From: CAG-390 sp964384555 | Lineage (GTDB): Bacteria > Bacillota > Clostridia > Oscillospirales > CAG-272 | Reading direction: 5' to 3' | DNA: 6,607 nt | NCBI GenBank assembly: GCA_964384555.1 | Contig: CAYLLA010000068.1 | Coordinates: 1 to 6,607, forward strand | Shown: positions 1 through 5,650 of the stretch, one piece after another | Layout of the letters: the number at the start of each line of letters is the position of its first letter | Numbering within the stretch: position 1 is the stretch's first letter | Made by a program: the position numbers and the translations under genes | Notes under the pieces: model-generated | Databases searched by the model: none | The model's input: only the letters and a program-made list of their open reading frames with translations | Told to the model about the DNA's origin: nothing

Positions 1-404
1 GCGGCGCACTTGTGGTACGCCGCGCCAAGGATGGAAAACGATATATCTTAATGATCCGTCAGCGGCACGGCGGCAATCGCTCCTTTCCCAAGGGTCACGT
101 TGAGGTGGGGGAGACCGAGCTGATGACCGCCGAGCGCGAGGTCTTTGAGGAGACCTCGGTCAGGATCAAGATAACCTCCGCTTTCCGCAAAACGGTAAAC
201 TACCGTCCCGCCCCCGGCGTGGATAAAGAGGTCGTGTACTTTTTGGCGTTTACCGATTGCGAGACCGTCTCCGCCCGCGAGGGAGAGATAGCCGATGTTG
301 AGTGGATACGTCTTGACCGCGCCGAGCGTTGCTTGGTGCATGAAAACGATCGTATAGTTCTGCGCGCCGCGCTGAACAGCCCCGAGCTTGCTGGGACAAA
401 ATAA
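1..404 (+). CDS. NUDIX hydrolase, 5'-truncated by the window edge
   Basis: NUDIX enzymes hydrolyse nucleoside diphosphates linked to another moiety, and this one most resembles the small cytosolic (di)nucleoside polyphosphate (Ap4A-type) or housecleaning members. Counting the GTG at 12 as residue 1, the NUDIX box GX5EX7REUXEEXGU spans residues 28-50: G28, E34, R42-E43 and E46-E47, which include the metal-binding glutamates, are present. The usual Gly near the end is Ser49. The stretch FPKGHVE just before and inside the box is typical of the Ap4A-hydrolase-like branch. The frame stays open to base 3 and upstream codons read GAL-VVRR, which is the usual first beta strand (GAL/V-V-R), so the GTG at 12 is internal and the true start lies before the window. 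Only a few to about ten N-terminal residues seem to be missing. It ends with TAA at 402-404, followed by a terminator. Substrate is not predictable from sequence. Confidence 0.88.
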   Translation, partial: GALVVRRAKDGKRYILMIRQRHGGNRSFPKGHVEVGETELMTAEREVFEETSVRIKITSAFRKTVNYRPAPGVDKEVVYFLAFTDCETVSAREGEIADVEWIRLDRAERCLVHENDRIVLRAALNSPELAGTK

Positions 405-413
405 AAAGCGAAA

Positions 414-457
414 GATCAAAGGATCAAAAGATAAAAGATCAAAGATCAAAGATCAAA
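414..457 (+). repeat. Tandem heptamer repeat gatcaaa
   Basis: The motif gatcaaa occurs at 414-420, 422-428, 437-443, 444-450 and 451-457, with a degenerate gataaaa at 430-436. The last four units are back to back and the first two are each followed by one extra base. It starts 10 bases after the NUDIX stop codon and runs into the left arm of the terminator. It contains no reading frame of interest and looks like a slippage-prone microsatellite in the 3' untranslated region. Confidence 0.85.
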
Positions 458-492
458 AAGGATGCGCGCCCCGAGGGCGGCATCCTTTTTTT
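455..492 (+). terminator. Intrinsic terminator of the NUDIX gene
   Basis: An A5-GGATGC arm (455-465) pairs with GCATCC-T5 (480-490). Above it an inner stem CGCCC (467-471) pairs with GGGCG (475-479) around loop CGA, with a bulged G at 466. A T-run covers 486-492. The A-run on the left could also give weak termination for minus-strand transcripts. It separates the NUDIX gene from the next promoter at 576. Confidence 0.9.
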
Positions 493-534
493 CTGCCGTT
501 TTGCAGTGCATTTTTCGCCATCACTCGGTAGCGT

Positions 535-550
535 GTAAACTTTTGTTTAC
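535..550. promoter_or_regulatory. 16-bp palindrome, candidate operator upstream of the first lipoprotein promoter
   Basis: GTAAAC (535-540), TTTT (541-544) and GTTTAC (545-550) form a perfect inverted repeat ending 25 bp before the -35 hexamer at 576. Symmetric 6-4-6 sites like this are common for helix-turn-helix regulators, and the position would suit an activator or an upstream repressor site. The cognate regulator is unknown and none is encoded in the window. The rest of 493-575 shows nothing else recognisable. Confidence 0.45.
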
Positions 551-575
551 TTTCGCGCTTCTTTGCTTTTTGCTA

Positions 576-604
576 TTGCTTTTTGGACTAAAGTGTGGTA
601 TAAT
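576..604 (+). promoter_or_regulatory. Sigma-A promoter of the first solute-binding lipoprotein
   Basis: The -35 is TTGCTT (576-581), followed by a 17-bp spacer and a perfect TATAAT -10 (599-604). A TG at 596-597 one base before the -10 makes it an extended -10 promoter, which offsets the weak -35. Expected transcription start is about 610-612, giving a leader of roughly 43 nt. It lies downstream of the NUDIX terminator, so this gene is independently transcribed. Confidence 0.8.
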
Positions 605-619
605 AAGACCATCTCACAG

Positions 620-653
620 AAAGGAACTTTGTAAAACAAAGTTAACACGAAAA
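620..653 (+). promoter_or_regulatory. Shine-Dalgarno separated from the start codon by a hairpin
   Basis: The only Shine-Dalgarno-like sequence, AAAGGA (620-625), is 28 nt before the ATG at 654, too far for normal initiation. Between them AACTTTGT (625-632) and ACAAAGTT (636-643) form a perfect 8-bp stem with loop AAA. If folded, only 10 nt (644-653) separate the hairpin from the ATG, restoring near-normal spacing. The same 19-bp palindrome could instead act as a DNA operator about 15-33 bp after the transcription start. Confidence 0.6.
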
Positions 654-2162
654 ATGAAGAGAATTATCAGTTTAGTATGTGCCCTGTTGATGCTTATCCT
701 CTCACTTTCCGCCTGTGTGCAAAGTGGCAACGGTGATGATACCACCGTCCCCCCTGCTGCCGACACAACGCTTGGCGGTACGGTCGAGAGCACCGAGGCA
801 CCTGTAACAGACGGCCTCCCGCAGGATCTTTCCTATCACGGTGAGAGCGTGGTCATTGTAAGCCGTGATTATGACTACTTGAAGGACGAGATAAGCGTAG
901 ATGAAGATGACGGCGATGTGCTTCATTCTGCCATCTCCCGCCGCAACAGCGCCATGGAGGAAAGACTTGACATAAAGCTGGTAAGCGAAAAGATATCCGG
1001 TGACCAGTACGCGGTAACAAAGGCACTCCAGGCCGCCGTTTCCACCAGCGAGCACCGCTATGATATAATCGCAAACAGCTGCTATTCCACCATCATGTAT
1101 ACCGCCGAGGGTATACTCCGCAATCTTACCGATCTTGAGCACCTTGACCTTTCTCAGCCCTATTGGTCACAGGGCTTTAACGATGCGGCATCCATCGGCA
1201 ACGCGCAGTATATGTGCACCGGTGCGGCATCTTTGGCTCTCTACAGGCTCATGTTCGTTACCTTCTTTAACCGCGACCTGCTTGAGACCTACAAAGAGAA
1301 GTCGCTCTTTGATGTTGTAAACGACGGCCAGTGGACCCTTGATTATCAGATCCGCCTTGGCAAGGATTACTACAGCGATAACGATGCAAGCACCACCGTT
1401 AACAATGGCGATACTGTGGGACTTATCACTGCTACGCTCGCATATATCGATCCCTATTGGTCCAGCTGCAAGAACCCCATCCTTACAAAGGATGCCGATA
1501 ACTGGTATGTCTACTCTGTTGATGTTGATAGACTTGCAACCACATTGCGCAAGGTGACCTCCCTATTCTATGATGCAAATTCCTATGTTATCGACTCCGG
1601 CGGAGATACCGCACGTCACGATGCGATATCAAAGTACTTTGCAAGTGATATGGCACTCACCGCTACCATCCGTCTTTGTGCCTCCGAAAATGAGTATCTG
1701 CGCGATATGACCAGCAAGTACGGCGTTATCCCCATGCCCAAGCTTGACGAGAACCAGACCGATTACTACACCTTCCTGCACGACCAGTTTACCGCATTCG
1801 GCATCTGCACACCCGTTGATGACGCGCGTGCCGAAATGCTTGGCGCAGTGCTTGAGTATATGGCGTGGGCAAGCTCACAGATCGTTGTTCCCGTGTACTA
1901 CAACGTGGCGCTCAAGTCCAAGTACATGCAGGACAGCGCATCTTGGGATATGCTTGATAAGATCTACGATGGCATTTATATCGATGCCGGTGTTATCTAT
2001 ACCAAGAGCCTTAACAGCGTACACCAGACACCCAGAAATATCGTTACCGGCCAGATAGACAATACAGCCTCCAAGTTTAGATCCATGGCAAGGCCTGTGA
2101 CCGCCTCGCTTGAAAAGCTTCAGAGTGATATCCGCAAGCTTCAGGAAAAGCAGGCAGGATAA
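654..2162 (+). CDS. Extracellular solute-binding lipoprotein (ABC-type, family 1-like)
   Basis: A 502-aa protein predicted to be exported, lipid-anchored outside the membrane and to deliver a ligand, probably an oligosaccharide, to an ABC permease. The signal peptide has Lys2-Arg3, a hydrophobic core at residues 4-17 and a lipobox LSAC with Cys21. A D/T/P/E-rich linker follows to about residue 58. The mature domain has typical binding-protein segments: DLSQPYW (165-171), FFNRDLL (204-210), NDGQWTLD (223-230), YGVIPMPK (356-363) and VVPVYY (411-416). The C-terminus (483-500) is a charged helix. The frame stays open back to an ATG at 462, but that lies inside the upstream terminator and before the promoter. 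The 654 start gives a clean signal peptide. It is paralogous to the convergent gene at 2305-3789. No permease or ATPase genes are nearby, so ligand and partner are unknown. Confidence 0.88.
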   Translation: MKRIISLVCALLMLILSLSACVQSGNGDDTTVPPAADTTLGGTVESTEAPVTDGLPQDLSYHGESVVIVSRDYDYLKDEISVDEDDGDVLHSAISRRNSAMEERLDIKLVSEKISGDQYAVTKALQAAVSTSEHRYDIIANSCYSTIMYTAEGILRNLTDLEHLDLSQPYWSQGFNDAASIGNAQYMCTGAASLALYRLMFVTFFNRDLLETYKEKSLFDVVNDGQWTLDYQIRLGKDYYSDNDASTTVNNGDTVGLITATLAYIDPYWSSCKNPILTKDADNWYVYSVDVDRLATTLRKVTSLFYDANSYVIDSGGDTARHDAISKYFASDMALTATIRLCASENEYLRDMTSKYGVIPMPKLDENQTDYYTFLHDQFTAFGICTPVDDARAEMLGAVLEYMAWASSQIVVPVYYNVALKSKYMQDSASWDMLDKIYDGIYIDAGVIYTKSLNSVHQTPRNIVTGQIDNTASKFRSMARPVTASLEKLQSDIRKLQEKQAG

Positions 2163-2194
2163 GCTTTTAAGCTTACAATATAATATATAAACTT

Positions 2195-2240
2195 GACCCA
2201 CGGTATGTTGCTCATTTGGCGACACACCGTGGGTCTTTTT
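2195..2240 (+). terminator. Intrinsic terminator of the first lipoprotein gene
   Basis: GACCCACGGT (2195-2204) pairs perfectly with ACCGTGGGTC (2226-2235), followed by T5 (2236-2240). The 21-nt interval can itself pair further: after an A-C mismatch, TGTTGC pairs with GCGACA with one G-U. It begins 32 bases after the stop codon and has the U-tail only in the plus orientation. Confidence 0.9.
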
Positions 2241-2241
2241 A

Positions 2242-2290
2242 AAAAGCTCCCGCCACCTGATAGCCGGGCTATCAGGTGGCGGGAGCTTTT
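2242..2290. terminator. Bidirectional terminator with a perfect 23-bp stem between convergent genes
   Basis: Bases 2242-2264 and 2268-2290 are exact reverse complements, with loop CGG. The arms run from AAAAGCTCCC at the base to GATAGC at the tip. T4 on the plus side and the A-run 2241-2245 (T5 on the minus side) give a U-tail in each direction. It lies 14 bases past the minus-strand gene's stop codon and directly after the plus-strand terminator, so it should mainly terminate the minus-strand gene and back up the plus-strand one. Confidence 0.9.
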
Positions 2291-2304
2291 AATTTAATAC
2301 AGGC

Positions 2305-3789
2305 TTAGCCTTTTATATCGTCGTTGACCTTTTTCAGGTTGGTGGGAACGACATTTTTAACGCGCTTAAGTGCTGTGGAAACGCTTGCAACATCATTCTT
2401 AATAGATGTAAGGATGGTGGAACGGACAGTGACGTTGGAGATGTGGATGTTGTAAGAAAGGCTATCAAAAACGATACCAAGCATTCTTACCGTCTCGGGG
2501 TCACGTGCGATCTTGCCAACCAGTGTGATGTCATAGTAAGCGGGAACAACAGTGTCATGAGATGCGGCCATGTAGGCATCCATCAAAAAGCCTGCGCGCT
2601 CTGCATCGGCGATGCAGGAGGGTATGCAGTATACAAAGGGGTTGATCATGATGGAGTAGTAGCGCTGCTGTGTTTCGTCATACTTGGGCGGGGGAACTAT
2701 ACCGTAGTTGATGCTGGACTCGCGGAAGTAGCGGGTATTTGCAAGGCACTCGGAGTAGAAGAGCGCTCTGCCCTCGACCAAAAGATCCTCAAGTACTCTC
2801 GTACCCTTGCCGCGGCAGTAGTTCTTTTGGAAGTCGTCGCGGGTGTTGAAGGTAAAGCCGGGCTCGTGCATGATCTTGCGCACCTTGGCGGCAATATCAT
2901 CGACCAGCTCCATGTTAAGGTCGTAAACTATCTCGTCATCTGCGTTCTTGTCAAGGTACTTGATACCGCAGCCGGCCATAAAGATATCGCTTATAACATC
3001 GTCGTAGGATGCAAGACCGTATGTATCCTCATCGGTGAATCTGCTGTCATTGCCGTAGTCTACCTTTGCTGCGCTGGCAAGCTCGATAAACTTATCGATT
3101 GTCCAATTGCCGTTGTCAACAAGATTGTAGGGACTTTCAAGGCCCAGGGTGTTGAGCAGATCCTTGTTAAACGCCAAGCAGCGAATGCTGTCAAAGCGGG
3201 TGATATCAAAGGAGCCTGTGCAGAAATAAAGCTTGCCGGCAACAGAGAGGTCATTAACAGCGTTTTGATCCCACCAAGGCTGGGTAAGATCAACGCTCTC
3301 TATCTGGTTGTAGTCAAAAAACAGGTGGCGCTGTGCCATCGGGTAAACGTGCATGAGGGTGATCATGGCAACGTCAAAGTAAAGCGTGCTGGTGGAAACA
3401 GCCTTGTCTACCGAGTTTTGATAATCGGGATCGGAGATCTCTGTAAGCTTTACACCGTACTTTTCAAGCACGCGGGCGTTACGCCTTGCAATTGCGTAGC
3501 TTATCGGCTCGCCGTCAACATCATCGGAGATCACCGAGTTGCGGGTAAACCAAGATGCGGTGCATCCGTTAAGAATGCAAAATTCGCTGTCGCGGTACTC
3601 GTCGGTATCGCCAAGATGCGCAAACGGATCAAAGGGTTCCTGCTCATCATTGGGATCTGTGGTGGCGGGAGCCGTGGTGGAATCCTCAGGATCGTTTGTG
3701 GGTGTGTTGGCACATCCTGTCATGGCTGTCAGCAGGATAAACAGTGCGCTGATCATTGCTATGATGTGCTTAAATGTCATTTTTTTCAT
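2305..3789 (-). CDS. Extracellular solute-binding lipoprotein, paralogue of the 654-2162 protein
   Basis: A 494-aa predicted lipoprotein, likely a ligand-capture component of an ABC transporter or a surface sugar-binding protein. The signal peptide has a KKMTFKH basic start, a hydrophobic core at about 9-21 and lipobox MTGC with Cys26. An acidic D/T/P/E-rich linker follows to about residue 58. Segments shared with the other lipoprotein: AIARRN (99-104), DLTQPWW (167-173), FCTG (189-192), FNKDLL (207-212), VDNGNWTID (224-232), YGIVPPPK (362-369), RYYS (376-379) and VVPAYY (414-419), in the same order and at nearly the same positions. The start at 3789 is supported by AAGGAGG 14 nt upstream and by the signal peptide; an in-frame ATG three codons later is less likely. 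It has its own promoter and shares a terminator region with its convergent paralogue. Ligand unknown. Confidence 0.88.
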   Translation of the reverse strand: MKKMTFKHIIAMISALFILLTAMTGCANTPTNDPEDSTTAPATTDPNDEQEPFDPFAHLGDTDEYRDSEFCILNGCTASWFTRNSVISDDVDGEPISYAIARRNARVLEKYGVKLTEISDPDYQNSVDKAVSTSTLYFDVAMITLMHVYPMAQRHLFFDYNQIESVDLTQPWWDQNAVNDLSVAGKLYFCTGSFDITRFDSIRCLAFNKDLLNTLGLESPYNLVDNGNWTIDKFIELASAAKVDYGNDSRFTDEDTYGLASYDDVISDIFMAGCGIKYLDKNADDEIVYDLNMELVDDIAAKVRKIMHEPGFTFNTRDDFQKNYCRGKGTRVLEDLLVEGRALFYSECLANTRYFRESSINYGIVPPPKYDETQQRYYSIMINPFVYCIPSCIADAERAGFLMDAYMAASHDTVVPAYYDITLVGKIARDPETVRMLGIVFDSLSYNIHISNVTVRSTILTSIKNDVASVSTALKRVKNVVPTNLKKVNDDIKG

Positions 3790-3803
3790 TGATTGTACCG
3801 AGT

Positions 3804-3810
3804 CCTCCTT
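3804..3810 (-). promoter_or_regulatory. Shine-Dalgarno of the minus-strand lipoprotein
   Basis: On the minus strand AAGGAGG is a near-perfect anti-16S match. The 14-nt gap to the ATG at 3789-3787 is longer than usual but still supports that start over the in-frame ATG three codons later. Confidence 0.7.
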
Positions 3811-3840
3811 GTGTACTTGTGAAAATTAAACTTTAGCATT

Positions 3841-3869
3841 ATTGTATCACATATCGCGAAAAAATGCAA
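3841..3869 (-). promoter_or_regulatory. Sigma-A promoter of the minus-strand lipoprotein
   Basis: Read on the minus strand: -35 TTGCAT (3869-3864), a 17-bp spacer, and -10 TACAAT (3846-3841). TG followed by one base before the -10 makes it an extended -10. Expected start is near 3834, giving a leader of about 45 nt. A-tracts at 3871-3875 and 3880-3887 lie just upstream of the -35, where an UP element would be. Confidence 0.7.
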
Positions 3870-3938
3870 CAAAAATATCAAAAAAAATTGCGCCGCGCCG
3901 AGATTTTTTGTGAAATATCCAAAAGAGGTCGTCGCCAC
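3870..3938. other. Spacer between divergent promoters, with A-tracts
   Basis: This stretch separates the -35 elements of two divergent promoters. It holds A-tracts at 3871-3875 and 3880-3887 and a T-tract at 3904-3909 flanking a GC-rich core (about 3890-3900). A loose direct repeat, AATATC-(C)-AAAA, occurs near 3874 and 3914. No gene or clear operator palindrome is visible. Confidence 0.4.
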
Positions 3939-3967
3939 TTGACATTTTGGCGGGAAAGGGTTACAAT
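3939..3967 (+). promoter_or_regulatory. Sigma-A promoter of the propeller lipoprotein (and probably nrdG)
   Basis: A perfect TTGACA -35 (3939-3944), a 17-bp spacer and TACAAT -10 (3962-3967). Expected start is about 3974, leaving a leader near 39 nt to the ATG at 4013. Because no terminator separates the lipoprotein from nrdG, this is the only clear promoter upstream of both. Confidence 0.82.
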
Positions 3968-4012
3968 ATTTATATTACTCTGACATCATGGGTATTGAAA
4001 GGTAAAGCTGAT

Positions 4013-5560
4013 ATGAAAAGATATGTAAATGAGGGGCGGGGTATACATAAGCAGGCAGGGGGCGGTGTGCCGCGCTTAGCTTTTGGCGCGATGCTTCTTC
4101 TTGTGCTATCCTTTGTCGCGCTCGGCGCTTTTTCGGCCTGCAACTCGGGGGCACCGTCAAGCGGGACTGAGGTCAGCAGCGTGGAGGGTGAAGCTACCGC
4201 CGCTCCCAGTGCGAGCGACACCGAGGGGACTGCGGCACAGCCGGACGGCTACACGCTCGGCGGGCGTGATATCGCCGATTTTACTATCCTTCTGCCAAAG
4301 AGAGCTGATCGTGACGAAAAATATGCCGCAGCAATCATATCCCGCGCTATCGAGGAGCGCACCGGTGTGGAGATCAAGCCCCAACCCATCTCCGGTCTGA
4401 ATGCCGCAGAGGAGGCGGCCGCCGCAGATGCGGTCATAATGATAGGCGATGTGTTCGGTGTCGCGGTAGGCGAGCGTGAGATGAAGATGGGCGCGTTTGG
4501 CGATAGCCCCGCGCATATCACGGTAGCGGGGCAGGGCGGCTATATAGTTGCCGCGGCGAGGCGGTTCATCTCTCTGTATATAGAAAAGCTTGAGCTTGGC
4601 GCGGCAGTGGCCACAGCTCCCTCGGTGACGGAGAGCTTTGAGGCGGCTGTGTATCCCGCAGACCCCTCGGGGATAGTCGGCGGCACGCGCATAGCACTTG
4701 CCGACCAGCTTAACGCCGCCTGCGTGGTGGTGGATCTTGCAAACGGCGGCAACAGCGCGCCACTTTGGAGCTTTAGCGGCGGCATGGATCAAGGCTTTAG
4801 CGTTCCCATCGGCAATCGCATTGACGAGTGCCGCCTGCGCTACAGCGAGGTGCTGGGGGAATATATTCTCTGCTGTACATCGTCATCCGGCATGGTCAAC
4901 GTGGCAAAATATCCATCCGGTGACCGCGTTTTTGAGGTGGTGCTCAGCGGCTTTGGACCGCACTCGATAGAGTATCTGCCGAGCGGCGCAGTGGCGGTTG
5001 CCTGCTCCGGTAACGGTAACGAGGCGCGGGCGATGATAAGATTCTATCCCGCGGACGGCGAGGGTGTTATCAGCCGCAATGCCAAGACCTTTGCCCTTGA
5101 GGGTGCGCACGGTGTTATATGGGACGATGTGCGCGAGGTGCTGTGGACGGTCGGAACAAAGGAGATAGTAGCCTTTGAGGTCCGCGGCGAGGGGCGTGAG
5201 GCGGAGATATGTGAGATATCCGACTACGGTGCTGTGCTCCCAAAGGCGGGCGGGCATGATATCTCCGCCGTGTACGGCGACCCGGACACCCTGTGGATCG
5301 GCGGCGCGAATATAGTTTTGTTCAACAAGAGCGGCGGCCGCTTTACGGCAGCCCCGGGCAGTGTCAGCTCCGGCGGGATCAAGTGCATCGGCAGTCTTTG
5401 GGACGGTCGCATTATCAGAACAAAGGCAACAAATGTTTACGCGGCGCATAATACCGATAGGTTTATAGTGTATGATGCGGATGGAAATATCGTGAGCACC
5501 TGCATCTTCCCCTCTCGTGCGTTTTACAAGGCCCGCATCTTTGACCCGCGCTATACATGA
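4013..5560 (+). CDS. Lipoprotein with GH67-N-like domain and DUF6528-like beta-propeller
   Basis: A 515-aa predicted surface lipoprotein. After a long basic N-terminus (about 22 residues) comes a hydrophobic core at 23-40 and lipobox FSAC with Cys43, then an S/A/E/T/G-rich linker to about residue 78. Residues about 80-195 (FTILLPK, a helix with AAAIISRAIEERTG, VIMIGD, then GQGGYIVAAARRF) look like the GH67-N / DUF4838-associated accessory domain that precedes carbohydrate-active modules. Residues about 224-515 carry motifs I associate with DUF6528 propellers: GPHSIEYLPSG (315-325), GAHGVIWD (364-371), VLWTVG (376-381) and GGHDIS (413-418). No catalytic residues are recognised, so enzyme activity is unproven. 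The start at 4013 has AAAGG at 3998-4002 with 10-nt spacing. The frame extends to 3947, but that point lies between the -35 and -10, so it is excluded. The gene is visibly more GC-rich than the other two lipoprotein genes. Confidence 0.72.
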   Translation: MKRYVNEGRGIHKQAGGGVPRLAFGAMLLLVLSFVALGAFSACNSGAPSSGTEVSSVEGEATAAPSASDTEGTAAQPDGYTLGGRDIADFTILLPKRADRDEKYAAAIISRAIEERTGVEIKPQPISGLNAAEEAAAADAVIMIGDVFGVAVGEREMKMGAFGDSPAHITVAGQGGYIVAAARRFISLYIEKLELGAAVATAPSVTESFEAAVYPADPSGIVGGTRIALADQLNAACVVVDLANGGNSAPLWSFSGGMDQGFSVPIGNRIDECRLRYSEVLGEYILCCTSSSGMVNVAKYPSGDRVFEVVLSGFGPHSIEYLPSGAVAVACSGNGNEARAMIRFYPADGEGVISRNAKTFALEGAHGVIWDDVREVLWTVGTKEIVAFEVRGEGREAEICEISDYGAVLPKAGGHDISAVYGDPDTLWIGGANIVLFNKSGGRFTAAPGSVSSGGIKCIGSLWDGRIIRTKATNVYAAHNTDRFIVYDADGNIVSTCIFPSRAFYKARIFDPRYT

Positions 5561-5617
5561 TGCGGACGATCCGTGGCGGCTCGACTATAAAAATATGAAA
5601 ATAAAAAATAAACAAGC

Positions 5618-5640
5618 AAAGGAAGCGGCATCCGTCCGCT
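5618..5640 (+). promoter_or_regulatory. nrdG ribosome binding site with an intervening hairpin
   Basis: AAAGGA (5618-5623) is the only plausible Shine-Dalgarno, 21 nt before ATG 5645 and 27 nt before ATG 5651. AGCGG (5624-5628) pairs with CCGCT (5636-5640) over a 7-nt loop, bringing the Shine-Dalgarno to within 10 nt of the 5651 ATG. An alternative 7-bp pairing of GCGGACG (5562-5568) with CGTCCGC (5633-5639) would compete with this hairpin. The rest of 5561-5617 is AT-rich with no convincing promoter or terminator. Confidence 0.5.
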
Positions 5641-5650
5641 GTGAATGATA

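Noticed and set aside
414..457. Short CRISPR-like array
   Set aside because: The units are only 7 bases and mostly contiguous, with no unique spacers, so it is a microsatellite.
462..653. Upstream extension of the first lipoprotein to an ATG at 462
   Set aside because: That ATG sits inside the NUDIX terminator stem and more than 100 bases before the promoter. It would also put about 64 residues ahead of a clean lipoprotein signal peptide.
2443..3792. A 449-codon open frame on the plus strand opposite the minus-strand lipoprotein
   Set aside because: It lies almost wholly antisense to a well-supported gene and has no family resemblance. Its length follows from that gene's codon use, which avoids the codons that would read as stops on the opposite strand.
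3947..4012. Upstream extension of the propeller lipoprotein to 3947
   Set aside because: This position is between the -35 and -10 hexamers, so it is not transcribed from that promoter. The ATG at 4013 has a Shine-Dalgarno at proper spacing.
4157..5449. Two long minus-strand frames (4157-4792 and 4883-5449) opposite the propeller lipoprotein
   Set aside because: They are shadows of a GC-rich gene. Their translations are rich in Arg, Ala and Cys and show no family motifs.
5586..5591. TATAAA as a possible -10 for nrdG
   Set aside because: No acceptable -35 is found 16-18 bp upstream (the sequence there is GC-rich with no TTG), so I did not call a promoter.
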